Part shown: positions 8,562 to 17,083 of the stretch, one piece after another
How positions within the stretch are numbered: the first letter of the stretch is position 1
Layout: each line of letters starts with the position of its first letter
Made by a program: the position numbers and the translations under genes
NCBI RefSeq assembly: GCF_014644535.1
Contig: NZ_BMKW01000008.1
Location: forward strand, 184,679-248,678
Length of the DNA: 64,000 nt
DNA from: Neoroseomonas lacus
GTDB taxonomy: Bacteria > Pseudomonadota > Alphaproteobacteria > Acetobacterales > Acetobacteraceae
Reading direction: 5' to 3'
The notes under the pieces: generated by a model
Told to the model about the DNA's origin: nothing
The model's input: only the letters and a program-made list of their open reading frames with translations
Database searches by the model: none

Positions 8562-9118
8562 TGGCGAAGCGACGCGATCCCCTGCTCGGATGCAACTTCT
8601 CCGTCGTCCTGCTCAATTCCAAGAGCGCGGACGGGCCGGGGATGGGCACGATCGCGCTCTCGACCGCCGGCGCGAAGAGCTTCGCCGGCTTCTCCGAGGT
8701 CTCCGGCCTCGAGGTGCAGATGGCTGTCGAGAGCTACGAATCAGGTGGGCTGAACGGCGCGGTGCTGAAATTCCCCGGCCGCATGAAGTGGTCGAACCTC
8801 ATTCTCAAGCGCGGCGTGATCGGGCGGCGCGACCCGCTCGACGACAGCGATCTTTGGACCTGGTTCAACGAATTCCTCGAAGGCCGCGGCACGCGCAAGG
8901 ACGGCATGATCACGCTGCTCAGCCTTGAGGGAAAGCCGGTGCATGTCTGGTCGTTCAAGCGCGGGCTGCCGGCGAAATGGACCGGACCCTCACTCAACGC
9001 CGGGCGCGGCGAGGTAGCGGTCGAGGCGATCGAGATCGCCCATGAAGGCATCAAGCGCGAGGACGCCGGCGGCGCGCTCGGCCGCGCGGTCGCCGGCGTC
9101 ATCGAAGCGATCTTCTGA
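8561..9118 (+). CDS. tail tube protein 2 (Pvc5-like)
   Basis: A second gp19-family tube protein, 185 aa. Recognisable elements are RDPLLGCNFSVVLLNS, FAGFSEVSGLEVQMAVESYE, LKRGVIGRRDPLDDSDLWTW, FKRGLPAKWTGPSLNAGRGEVAVEAIEIAHEG. In PVC and Afp a tube paralogue of this type forms the ring that joins the bulk tube to the baseplate hub. About 20 residues after the family end (GGALGRAVAGVIEAIF) form an extra hydrophobic helix. The ATG overlaps the preceding stop (TGATG at 8559-8563). Confidence 0.92.
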   Translation: MAKRRDPLLGCNFSVVLLNSKSADGPGMGTIALSTAGAKSFAGFSEVSGLEVQMAVESYESGGLNGAVLKFPGRMKWSNLILKRGVIGRRDPLDDSDLWTWFNEFLEGRGTRKDGMITLLSLEGKPVHVWSFKRGLPAKWTGPSLNAGRGEVAVEAIEIAHEGIKREDAGGALGRAVAGVIEAIF

Positions 9119-9130
9119 AGGGAGCGGACG

Positions 9131-9337
9131 GTGCAGGTCGAAATCGACGAGGTGGTGAGCACGATCCGCGTGACAGACGGCGCGGCGCTGGATGCGCGGC
9201 AGATGCACGCGCTGGTGCAGGCCGTGCTCGCCGCGGTCGAGGAACGTCTCGCGCGCAATGGTCGCCAGGCCGATGGCGTGCGTATCCCCGATGACGGCCG
9301 CGGCGGCATCAACCGCGCCGGTGGGAGCATGCCGTGA
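9131..9337 (+). CDS. small eCIS protein (DUF5908/Pvc6-like)
   Basis: A 68-aa protein started by GTG 9131 after GAAGGGAG. It begins QVEIDEVVSTIRV, matching the short 'P-I-E-I-x-E-L-V-I-K-x' start of DUF5908 proteins (Pvc6/Afp6), and continues with an amphipathic helix (AQMHALV-like QAVLAAVEERLAR). The assignment rests on size, pattern and position between tube 2 and the LysM protein, exactly where Pvc6 sits between Pvc5 and Pvc7. Function of the family is unknown; a baseplate assembly role is presumed. Its stop overlaps the next GTG start. Confidence 0.7.
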   Translation: MQVEIDEVVSTIRVTDGAALDARQMHALVQAVLAAVEERLARNGRQADGVRIPDDGRGGINRAGGSMP

Positions 9338-10071
9338 CCACAGCCCCGCCGCCGGGCCGCGCCTATATCGTCGCCCATTGGAAGGCGGGTGAGACGACGC
9401 TGCCCGTGCAGTACAACCCGACCAAGCTGGAATTCGAGAAGGCGCTGCAATTCGCCGAGATCGCCATCCCCGGCCTGACCGGCCCGCTGCACCAGTTCGT
9501 GCGCGGCCAAGCGGAGACGCTGACGGTCGAACTGTTCTGCGACACATCGGACAAGGGCATGGGCGCGCAGGCGGTCAGCGTCGCCACCGAGACGGACCGG
9601 ATCTACTCGCTCGCCCGCATCGAGCCGGAGGGGCATGCGCCGCCCACCATCACCTTCTTCTGGGGCGCCGGCTTCCCGGGCTCGCAGCTCTCCGCCGAAC
9701 TGGATGGCGGCACCCGCGTTGATGGTCAGCGGCGCCAGAGCTTCACCGGCGTCATCAAGACCATCCGCCAGAGCTTCACCCTCTGGAGTGTCGGCGGCGT
9801 GCCGCTGCGCGCGACGCTGACCTTGACCATCGCCGAATACAAGACGCTGAAGGAGCAGCTCGACGAGCTGAACCTGAGCTCGCCTGACCGCACGCATGGC
9901 CATGTGCTGTCGTCGAGCGACCAGCTGTGGTCGGTCGCTCAGCGCTACTACAGCCGCCCGGGCGAATGGCGCCGCGTGGCCGAGGCCAATGGCATCGGTG
10001 ACCCGCGCCGGCTGATGCCGGGGCAGCGCTTGGCCGTGCCCGCGATCTCGGCGGGGAGGGCACCACGGTGA
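9334..10071 (+). CDS. LysM-containing tube-end protein (Pvc7-like)
   Basis: A 245-aa CIS tube protein. The N-terminal part (LPVQYNPTKLEFEKALQFAEIAIPGL ... QFVRGQAETLTVELFCDTS) is the family signature 'V-x-Y-N-P-x-x'. The C-terminal 50 residues (HVLSSSDQLWSVAQRYYSRPGEWRRVAEANGIGDPRRLMPGQRLAVP) are a clear LysM domain. In PVC and Afp this protein binds between the tube and the hub; the LysM fold there serves particle assembly rather than peptidoglycan binding. GTG 9334 overlaps the preceding stop (GTGA). Length matches Pvc7 (about 230-250 aa). Confidence 0.92.
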   Translation: MTTAPPPGRAYIVAHWKAGETTLPVQYNPTKLEFEKALQFAEIAIPGLTGPLHQFVRGQAETLTVELFCDTSDKGMGAQAVSVATETDRIYSLARIEPEGHAPPTITFFWGAGFPGSQLSAELDGGTRVDGQRRQSFTGVIKTIRQSFTLWSVGGVPLRATLTLTIAEYKTLKEQLDELNLSSPDRTHGHVLSSSDQLWSVAQRYYSRPGEWRRVAEANGIGDPRRLMPGQRLAVPAISAGRAPR

Positions 10072-11300
10072 CCACCTTCCGCCCCGTCATCGAGGATGCC
10101 GAACGGGTCGAGAACCGCTTCTTCTATGCGCCCGCCTTCCAGCTGCGCATCGACGGCGAGAACCTGCCCCAGGGCGTGCTGCGCGACGTGATGGAGCTGA
10201 AATACATCGACAGCCTGACCGAGATCGACCGCTTCGAAGTCACCGTCAACAACTGGGACCCTGACCGCCGCGCCTTCAAGTTCATCGGCTCCGAACCGGA
10301 CGACTACATGACCTCGGGCGATGCCGAGACCCGGCTGTATCGCCTGTTCCAGCCCTGCGAGAAGACGGTCGAGGTCCGGCTCGGCTACGCCGACCGGCTG
10401 ATCACCATGATGCTCGGCAACTTCACGCAGGTGGAGCCGACCTTCCCGGCGAATGCCGCCCCGACCCTGACGGTGACGGGCCTGAACGTGCTGCACCAGC
10501 TGCGGCGCAAGAAATACAGCACCGCCTGGACGCGCGAGAAGCCGAGTGCCATCGCGCGCAACATCGCGACGCTGCGCGACGGCAGCCGGCCGCGCTTCCC
10601 GCTGCCCATCGCGGTGAGCGAGGCGGCGGAAGCGGCCGAGCCGGTGCTCGACTACACCGCCCAGGCCAATGAATACGACATCGACTTCCTGCTGAACCTC
10701 GCGCGCCGCCACGGCCATGAGGTGATCATCCAGGAGGCCGACACGGATGCCGGAACGCCGCGCCGCCTATGGTTCGGCCCGCCCGGCGAAGCCCGTCCGC
10801 GCACCAACTACCGGCTCGACTGGGGGCGCACGCTGATCGACTTCAGGCCAGTCATCACCAGCCACAACCAGGTGCAGTCGGTCACCGTGCGCGCCTGGGA
10901 CCGGCAAGGCCGCCGCGCCATCAGGGAGACCATCCGCTTCGACGATCCCGAGATCCGCAATCTGAACGCGGACCTGCGCGAATTCGTGCTGTGCGACCCC
11001 CGCGAGGACCTCGTGGTCGATCGCGTGCTCGACAACTGCCTGCATGCGCGCGACCTCGCTGTCGCCATCCTGCGCGACCGCGTGGCCGGCGTCATCAAAG
11101 CGACGGGCACAACGGTCGGCCTGCCCGAGCTGCGCGCCGGCACCAAGGTGCTGATCGGCAAACTCGGCGCGCGCCTGTCCGGCGAATACCTTGTCACCAA
11201 GACCACGCACAGCTTCAGCGACCGCGGCTACACCGTGCAGTTCGAAGCGCGACGCGAGCACATCCCCGATATCCATCATCAGCCGAGGGGGCGGGCATGA
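10068..11300 (+). CDS. baseplate hub protein (phage late control D-like, N-terminal half of Pvc8)
   Basis: A 410-aa hub protein with the gp27/gpD fold signature: YAPAFQLRIDGENLPQGVLRDVMELKYIDSLTEIDRFEVTVNNWD at the N-terminus, a central LNVLHQLRRKKYS and EYDIDFLLNLARRHGHEVIIQE, and the C-terminal LPELRAGTKVLIGKLGARLSGEYLVTKTTHSFSDRGYTVQFEARRE. In PVC, hub and spike are one VgrG-like polypeptide (Pvc8). Here the spike is a separate gene that starts in the stop overlap at 11297. GTG 10068 overlaps the LysM gene by 4 bp. Confidence 0.9.
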   Translation: MTTFRPVIEDAERVENRFFYAPAFQLRIDGENLPQGVLRDVMELKYIDSLTEIDRFEVTVNNWDPDRRAFKFIGSEPDDYMTSGDAETRLYRLFQPCEKTVEVRLGYADRLITMMLGNFTQVEPTFPANAAPTLTVTGLNVLHQLRRKKYSTAWTREKPSAIARNIATLRDGSRPRFPLPIAVSEAAEAAEPVLDYTAQANEYDIDFLLNLARRHGHEVIIQEADTDAGTPRRLWFGPPGEARPRTNYRLDWGRTLIDFRPVITSHNQVQSVTVRAWDRQGRRAIRETIRFDDPEIRNLNADLREFVLCDPREDLVVDRVLDNCLHARDLAVAILRDRVAGVIKATGTTVGLPELRAGTKVLIGKLGARLSGEYLVTKTTHSFSDRGYTVQFEARREHIPDIHHQPRGRA

Positions 11301-11806
11301 GAACCGGCAGCATGACCGGCCTCGTCATCGGCCTGGTGACCGATGTGAACGACCCGGAGAACCAGGGCCGCGTGAAGCTGTCTTACCCCTGGCTGGACGA
11401 CACGCTGAACAGCCCCTGGGCGCCGGTCTGCTCGCATCTCGCAGGCAATGACCGCGGCTTCTACTTCATGCCGCAGGTGGATGACGAGGTGCTGGTCGGC
11501 TTCCTGCAGGGCGACTTCGACCATCCTGTCGTGCTGGGCAATCTGTGGAACGGCCAGACGGCGACGCCCTCGCCCGATCCGCGCCAGCGCATGATCCGCT
11601 CCGTCAACGGCCACACCATCCGCTTCGTGGATTCGACGCCCACCGGCGGCGACCTCGGCGCGCTGATCATCGAGGACGCGCACGGCAACACCATCACCCT
11701 ATCCAACAGCATGATCACCATCAACGCCACCGCGGTGCTGCGGCTGGACGCGCCGGTCGTGATGATCGCCAACCGCGTCGTCACCCCCTCGGCCAATCCG
11801 ATCTGA
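11297..11806 (+). CDS. spike / baseplate assembly protein V
   Basis: A 169-aa gpV-type spike. The OB-fold region (MTGLVIGLVTDVNDPENQGRVKLSYPWLDD ... SPWAPVCSHLAGNDRGFYFMPQVDDEVLVGFLQGDFDHPVVLGNLWNG) is textbook. It is followed by a repetitive beta-helix stretch (SVNGHTIRFVD, DAHGNTITLSNSMITINATAVLRLDAPVVMIAN) that would trimerise into the membrane-puncturing needle. No PAAR-type tip gene follows. The start overlaps the hub stop (ATGA). Confidence 0.93.
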   Translation: MRTGSMTGLVIGLVTDVNDPENQGRVKLSYPWLDDTLNSPWAPVCSHLAGNDRGFYFMPQVDDEVLVGFLQGDFDHPVVLGNLWNGQTATPSPDPRQRMIRSVNGHTIRFVDSTPTGGDLGALIIEDAHGNTITLSNSMITINATAVLRLDAPVVMIANRVVTPSANPI

Positions 11807-11813
11807 GGGCGCC

Positions 11814-12584
11814 ATGGCAAGCATCGACATCGCCCTGCCGGACGCACTCACGAAGCTGATGCAGGCGCCGAAATGCGTCGATCTCAGCCTGCCCAAGCCG
11901 AACCTGCCCGAACTCACCCTGCCGACCGGAGGCACGCTGAAGGGCATCGCCGACATCACTAAGGGCATCCCCAGCGACTGTTCGATGAATGCATCGCTGA
12001 TGCTCCAGATCGCACCGATCATGGCGAGCATGGAGTGCCTGCTGAAGCTGCTGAAATTTATCGGCGTGCTGATCGACACCTTCAAGGAACTCGGCAGCGG
12101 CAACGTCACCGCGCTACCGTCGGGCCTCGCCAAGATCGCCGATGCCGGCAAGGACCTCGCGCCCTGCATCGGCATGGCGATCGGCCTGACCATCCCGCCC
12201 TTCATCAAGGATCTGATCCTGCTGATCGTGAAGATGCTGAAATGCGCGTTGCAGGCGATCAAGAGCGCCATCGCCGTGCTGGACGGGCTGGAGCTGAGCA
12301 TCACCACCGCGGCACAGAACGGCAACGACCTGCTCGCCGCGCAGCTCGAATGCGCAAAGGAGAACGCGATGAACGCGGCGGATGGTGCCCTGCAGGCAAT
12401 CGATCCGATCGCGACCATCCTGCAACTCGCCGGCCCCTTCCTCGAGATCATGCCGGGCGCCCCCGCCATCGAACTGCCCTCGCTCGCCTCCGACGGATCG
12501 ATCGATGGGTTGAAGACGCTGGTCGAGACGCTGGAGGAAGCGGTGCTCGTCCTCGAAGGCATCGCCGAGGCGATCCCGGTATGA
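11814..12584 (+). CDS. unknown hydrophobic eCIS protein at the tip-gene position
   Basis: A 256-aa protein with no family recognised. It is rich in long hydrophobic helices (residues about 60-80, 117-150 and 195-215, e.g. IGLTIPPFIKDLILLIVKML) and in periodic Cys (CVDLSL, DCSMNA, MECLL, PCIGMA, KCALQ, LECAKENA). It occupies the place between spike and gp25, where some systems encode the PAAR-like tip (Pvc10), but it has no PAAR motifs. It could be a tip or needle-associated protein, a pore-forming cargo sealed by the spike, or a baseplate chaperone. Its hydrophobicity and ATGA coupling to gp25 are the only solid observations. Confidence 0.75.
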   Translation: MASIDIALPDALTKLMQAPKCVDLSLPKPNLPELTLPTGGTLKGIADITKGIPSDCSMNASLMLQIAPIMASMECLLKLLKFIGVLIDTFKELGSGNVTALPSGLAKIADAGKDLAPCIGMAIGLTIPPFIKDLILLIVKMLKCALQAIKSAIAVLDGLELSITTAAQNGNDLLAAQLECAKENAMNAADGALQAIDPIATILQLAGPFLEIMPGAPAIELPSLASDGSIDGLKTLVETLEEAVLVLEGIAEAIPV

Positions 12585-13006
12585 GTACGCCCCCGCCCCC
12601 CTTCCGGCCCGAGCCACGCGCCTTCCTTGGCGCTGGCCTCGCGTTCCCGCTGACCGTGACACCGCAGGGACGGCTCGCCCGCGCCAGCGGCGAGGCGAAG
12701 ATCGAACAGGCCATCTGGTTCCTGCTCTCGACCGCACTCGGCGAGCGCGTCATGCGCGCGGATGTCGGCTGCGGCGCACACGACCTGCTCTTCGCGCCAG
12801 GCACCGACGCGACGGTGGTGCGTGTCACCGACCAGGTGCGCCGCTGCCTGACCGCGCATGAGCCGCGCATCGCCGTTCTCGATGTCGAGGCGGAGACGCC
12901 ACCGAGCGACCCCAGCCTGCTGCTGATCCGCATCGCCTACCAGGTCCATGCCAACAACGCGATCGGCAACCTTGTCTATCCCTTCTTCATCCGTGAGGGA
13001 GCGTGA
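12581..13006 (+). CDS. baseplate wedge protein gp25/GPW (Pvc9-like)
   Basis: A 141-aa gp25-like lysozyme-fold wedge subunit. The signature LGAGLAFPLTVTPQGRLARASGEAKIEQAIWFLLSTALGERVMRADVGCGAHDLLFAP is near-canonical; the E-x-R-V-M-R-x-D-x-G-x element is the most conserved part of the family. It makes the inner baseplate ring and nucleates sheath contraction. ATG 12581 overlaps the preceding stop, and 4 bp separate it from the gpJ-like gene. Confidence 0.95.
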   Translation: MSTPPPPFRPEPRAFLGAGLAFPLTVTPQGRLARASGEAKIEQAIWFLLSTALGERVMRADVGCGAHDLLFAPGTDATVVRVTDQVRRCLTAHEPRIAVLDVEAETPPSDPSLLLIRIAYQVHANNAIGNLVYPFFIREGA

Positions 13007-13010
13007 CGCC

Positions 13011-14975
13011 ATGCCGCTCGCCGACGGCTTCCCCCGCCTGGACGACCGCCGCTTCGCCGACCTGGTGAACGAGGCCCGCGCGCGCATCCCGCGCTACACG
13101 CCGGAATGGACGGACTTCAACGCCGGCGATCCCGGCTTCGCGCTGGTCGAGCTGTTCGCCTGGATGAGCGAGCTACTGCTCTATCGCCTCGGCCGCGTGC
13201 CGGAGCTGAACTACCTGAAGTTCCTCGAACTGGTGGGGATCGAACTCGCACCCGCGCGCCCGGCCTCGGGTGTCGTGGTCTTCCCCGTTCGCAGCGCCTT
13301 TGCAGGCGACAGCGTTTCCGTCGCCGCGCGCACCGCCATCGAGGCAGCGCAGCCCGACGACACCGGCCCGATCGTCTTCGAGACGGAGCGCCCGCTGACC
13401 GCGCTGCGCTCGCGGCTGGAGGCCGTGCAGTCCTTCGACGGCTATGCCTATGCGGATCTGTCGCAGGCCAATACCGATCTCGCCGGCTTCTTGCCCTTCG
13501 GCCCGCTGGCCAATGCCGGCGCTGCGCTGCTGCTCGGCTTCTCCGCCGATGCCCCGCTGCCTGCTTCTGCCGAGCTGAGCCTCGCCTTCTGGCCCTCGTC
13601 CGACCGCCCGGTGCCACCACCCACCCCCTGCGGCGGCGGCGCGGTTCCGGTTGCCGCGCCGGCCCGGCTCGTTTGGGAATTCTGGGCCGGCACCGAATGG
13701 CGCAAGCTGACGCTGTTCAGTGACGACACGCTGGCACTGACGCGTTCGGGCATCGTGCTGCTGCGCATGCCCGGCAAGGACGAGGCCGTCGCGGCGAAGC
13801 TCGGCCGCAAGACCGATGCCAATCGCTGGTGGCTGCGTGCGCGCCTCGACCAGGCTTCCTACGAGACCGCCCCCCTGCTGCGCGGCGTGCGCGCCAATGC
13901 CGTGCGGGTTCTCCAGGCGCGCTCGGTCGCCGGCGAGGTGCTGGGCGGCAGCGATGCGACGCCCGGTCAGACCTTCGCGCTCGATAACGCCCCCGTGCTC
14001 GCGGCCACACTCGCGATCGAGGTCGATGAAACCGGGACGCCGGAACCCTGGACCGAGGTCTCGGACTTCTTCGGCTCCGGCCCCGACGACCCGCACTACG
14101 TGCTGAACCGCACGACCGGGGAGGTGCGCTTCGGCGACGGCACGCGCGGCCGCATCCCTGCGGCCAATCCCGACAATCCGCAGGCCGCCATCGTCGCCCG
14201 CTTCTACCGCCATGGCGGCGGGCGGCGCGGCAACCTGGCGGCCGGCCAGATCACGACGCCGATGTCCTCGCTGCCCGGCATCGATGTGGGCCGGCTGACG
14301 AACCCCATCGCCAGCGAGGGCGGCACCGATGAGGAAAGCCTCGACGCCGCCATCCAGCGCGCGCCGGTCGCCCTCAAGGCGCGCGACCGCGCCGTCACGG
14401 TGGATGACTTCGAACTGCTGGCGAAGCAGGCCGGACCCATCGCGCGGGCGCATGCGATGCCGCTGCACCATCCGGAGTTTCCCGGCATCGCTGTGCCGGG
14501 CGTGGTGACCGTGCTGGTGGTACCGGACACCGCCGACCCCGCCCCGGTGCCGAGCGAGGCCCTGCTGCGCACCGTCTGCGCGCATCTCGACCAGCGGCGG
14601 CTGCTGACCACCGAGCTCTACGTCACCGGTCCCGCCTATGTGGATGTGGCGCTGCGGCTCGACGTCATCGCCATGGAGGACGCCGACACCGCCGCATTGA
14701 CGCTGGCGGTCGAGGACGCGCTGCGCGCCTATCTGCATCCGCTCACCGGCGGTGCGGACGGCCTCGGTTGGCCCTTCGGCGGCACGCTGTTCTTCGGCGA
14801 ACTCTATCGCCGCGCGCTGCTGCCCGGCGCGGCGCGCGTTCCGGAACTCGTCATCACCCTGAACGGCGTCGAACAGCCGCTGTGCCAGGATGTCGCCATC
14901 CCCGCCGGCGCCCTGGTCCGCCTTGGCGAGGTGGACGTGGCGGTGCGCTACGAGGCGATGGAGGGCGCGTCATGA
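13011..14975 (+). CDS. baseplate protein J-like (Pvc11-like)
   Basis: A 654-aa wedge protein. The N-terminus (LDDRRFADLVNEARARIPRYTPEWTDFNAGDPGFALVELFAWMSELLLYRL) is the hallmark of eCIS gpJ/gp6-type proteins. The C-terminal half carries VRFGDGTRGRIPA, GGGRRGNLAAGQI, EGGTDEESLDAAIQRAPVALKARDRAVTVDDFELLAKQA and a VTVLVVP strand. It forms, with the gpI-like protein, the arms of the baseplate that transmit the contraction signal. The length is shorter than Pvc11 itself but within the range of other eCIS. ATG 13011 is only 2 bp after the gp25 stop. Confidence 0.92.
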   Translation: MPLADGFPRLDDRRFADLVNEARARIPRYTPEWTDFNAGDPGFALVELFAWMSELLLYRLGRVPELNYLKFLELVGIELAPARPASGVVVFPVRSAFAGDSVSVAARTAIEAAQPDDTGPIVFETERPLTALRSRLEAVQSFDGYAYADLSQANTDLAGFLPFGPLANAGAALLLGFSADAPLPASAELSLAFWPSSDRPVPPPTPCGGGAVPVAAPARLVWEFWAGTEWRKLTLFSDDTLALTRSGIVLLRMPGKDEAVAAKLGRKTDANRWWLRARLDQASYETAPLLRGVRANAVRVLQARSVAGEVLGGSDATPGQTFALDNAPVLAATLAIEVDETGTPEPWTEVSDFFGSGPDDPHYVLNRTTGEVRFGDGTRGRIPAANPDNPQAAIVARFYRHGGGRRGNLAAGQITTPMSSLPGIDVGRLTNPIASEGGTDEESLDAAIQRAPVALKARDRAVTVDDFELLAKQAGPIARAHAMPLHHPEFPGIAVPGVVTVLVVPDTADPAPVPSEALLRTVCAHLDQRRLLTTELYVTGPAYVDVALRLDVIAMEDADTAALTLAVEDALRAYLHPLTGGADGLGWPFGGTLFFGELYRRALLPGAARVPELVITLNGVEQPLCQDVAIPAGALVRLGEVDVAVRYEAMEGAS

Positions 14976-17083
14976 CCTCCGCGGCCGCCCTGCTGCCGCC
15001 GCCGCCACGCCCGCCGCATGACCCCCTGTGGCAGAGCCTCGACGGATGCCTCGGCTGGCGGCTGCTGCCTGGCGGCGGTCTCGCGGAACACCCCGGCACG
15101 GGCGCGCTGGAACTGCCGCCGTTGCCCGGCGTCGCGCGCCGCCTGGGCGAGGCGAATGGCAGCCTGGGCGGCCTGCTGCTGCCCGGCACCATGGCGCTGG
15201 ATTCGGCGGGCAATCTCTGGCTGCTGGACCGCGCGCGCCGCGTGCTGCGCTGGTTCGACCGCTGCCTGTGCCGCTTCGTCGATGCGCCGTGCCAGGGCAT
15301 CGCGCTGACCGACCCGCGCGCCCTCGCGGCCGATCGCGGCCGACTCTACATCGTCGATGCCGGGCCGCCGGGCCGCTTGCTGGTGCTGGATGCCCGCGCG
15401 CTCACCCTGCGCGCCGTCTGGGCACCCCCGCGCGCTGCCGCGCCATGGCAGCCGACCGCGGTCGCGGTGCGGCGCGGCGATGTCCTTGTCGCCGATGCCG
15501 CCAATGGCGCGCTGCACCGCTTCACGCCATGGGGCGGCCATGCCGGCGCCTGGGTCGGGATGGGCACCGTCTCGCGCATCGCGGTGGATTGCCGGGATGA
15601 CATCCATCTGGTCCGGCCGTGCCTGGAGGCTGTCGAGATCCGCGATGGCACCGGCAGGCTGACTGGTACCGAAGCCGACCCTGCCGCAGTTGCCGGCCGG
15701 TTTCCGCCGCCACCCGTCCTCGTCGACCGCAGCGGCGCGGTCGACCTCACCGGCTGGTGCCCGGGCGCCGGCTGGTACGACCTCGCCGGCACGCCGGTCC
15801 CGCCGCCGCCCCCGGTCGAAGGCCTCTATGCGACCACGGCCACCGCCCTGCTCGGGCCGCTCGACAGCCGCATCGCGCGCTGCCAGTGGCACCGCGTCAT
15901 CCGCGACGCCGACCTGCCGGCGCATGGCGCCATCCGCATCGAGACCACCGGTGCGGAGACGGACCTGCCCGACAGCGTCATCACCACGCTTCCCGCCGCC
16001 GCCTGGGCCGAGGTGCCGCTCGGGGCCGCGGCGCGAAGCGAGGCGCTGATCCTCAGCCCGCCCGGCCGCTATCTCTGGCTGCGGCTGACCCTGTCGGGCG
16101 ATGGCGACGCGACACCCGCGCTGCGGCGCCTCGACATCGAATACCCGCGCCTGTCGCTGCGCCGCCACCTGCCCGCCGCCTTCGGCGCCGACCCGGTCTC
16201 CGCAGCTTTCGCGGACCGCTTCCTCGGCATCTTCGACCGCGGCTTCCGCGACATTGAGGCGCGGCTGGATGGCCAGGCGGCGCTGTTCGACCCGCGCTCC
16301 ACGCCGGTCGCGATGCTGCCCTGGCTGGCCGGCTGGATCGGCGCCACGCTCGACCGCCGCTGGCCGGAGGCGCGGCGGCGCGACTACCTCCGCCAGGCGG
16401 CCAGGCTGTTCGCCTGCCGCGGCACCTGGCCGGGCCTGCGGGGTGCGCTGCTGCTCTGGCTCGGCTGGACCCGCCTGGACGGGCTCCTGCAACCGGCGGC
16501 CAGCTGCGCGCGGCCCTGCCCGGCGCCGTCGCCCTGTCCGCCGTTGCCGCTGCTCGTGCTCGAGCACTGGAAGCTGCGCCGCTGGCTGTTCCTCGGCGCC
16601 GGGCGCATCGGCGATGCCGCCGAGCTGTGGGGCGCGGCGCTGATGGGCCGCAGCCAACTCGACCGCACCGCGCAGGCTGGCGGCACCAGGCTCGATACCA
16701 CGCGCGACCCGCTGCGCGACCCGTTCCACCGCTCGGCGCACCAGGTCACGGTCTTCGTGCCGGCCCATGCGGTGAAGGACCGGCCGTCGCGCGGCGCACT
16801 CGACCGGCTGCTGCGCGACAACCTCCCTGCCCAGGTCCAGGCCCAGGTCGCGCCGGTGCATCCGCGCATGCGCATCGGCGTGCAGGCGAGCATCGGCTTC
16901 GACAGCGTGGTCGGCTGCTGGCCCTCGGGCATCACGCTGGGCGAGGCGGCGCTCGGCCGGGCCACCGTCCTGCCCGCCGCCGTTCCGCCACCACCACTGC
17001 CGCCGCGCCTGGGGAGGGATTCCCGGCTCGGCCGTCCCACCGCGTTCCCGCCTTCACCCCCCACCGGTCAGGCGACATCATGA
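14972..17083 (+). CDS. gpI-like baseplate/tail protein with N-terminal beta-propeller
   Basis: A 703-aa fusion. Residues about 60-250 show NHL/propeller-like repeats ([75 protein letters not shown]). Residues about 387-500 are the P2 gpI-type tail domain ([69 protein letters not shown], then [16 protein letters not shown]). The last 150 residues are Pro/Arg-rich and may hold fibre attachment sites. In this machine it would link wedges to peripheral fibres. ATGA overlaps at both ends couple it to gpJ and to the first fibre-like gene. Confidence 0.85.
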   Translation: MTSAAALLPPPPRPPHDPLWQSLDGCLGWRLLPGGGLAEHPGTGALELPPLPGVARRLGEANGSLGGLLLPGTMALDSAGNLWLLDRARRVLRWFDRCLCRFVDAPCQGIALTDPRALAADRGRLYIVDAGPPGRLLVLDARALTLRAVWAPPRAAAPWQPTAVAVRRGDVLVADAANGALHRFTPWGGHAGAWVGMGTVSRIAVDCRDDIHLVRPCLEAVEIRDGTGRLTGTEADPAAVAGRFPPPPVLVDRSGAVDLTGWCPGAGWYDLAGTPVPPPPPVEGLYATTATALLGPLDSRIARCQWHRVIRDADLPAHGAIRIETTGAETDLPDSVITTLPAAAWAEVPLGAAARSEALILSPPGRYLWLRLTLSGDGDATPALRRLDIEYPRLSLRRHLPAAFGADPVSAAFADRFLGIFDRGFRDIEARLDGQAALFDPRSTPVAMLPWLAGWIGATLDRRWPEARRRDYLRQAARLFACRGTWPGLRGALLLWLGWTRLDGLLQPAASCARPCPAPSPCPPLPLLVLEHWKLRRWLFLGAGRIGDAAELWGAALMGRSQLDRTAQAGGTRLDTTRDPLRDPFHRSAHQVTVFVPAHAVKDRPSRGALDRLLRDNLPAQVQAQVAPVHPRMRIGVQASIGFDSVVGCWPSGITLGEAALGRATVLPAAVPPPPLPPRLGRDSRLGRPTAFPPSPPTGQATS

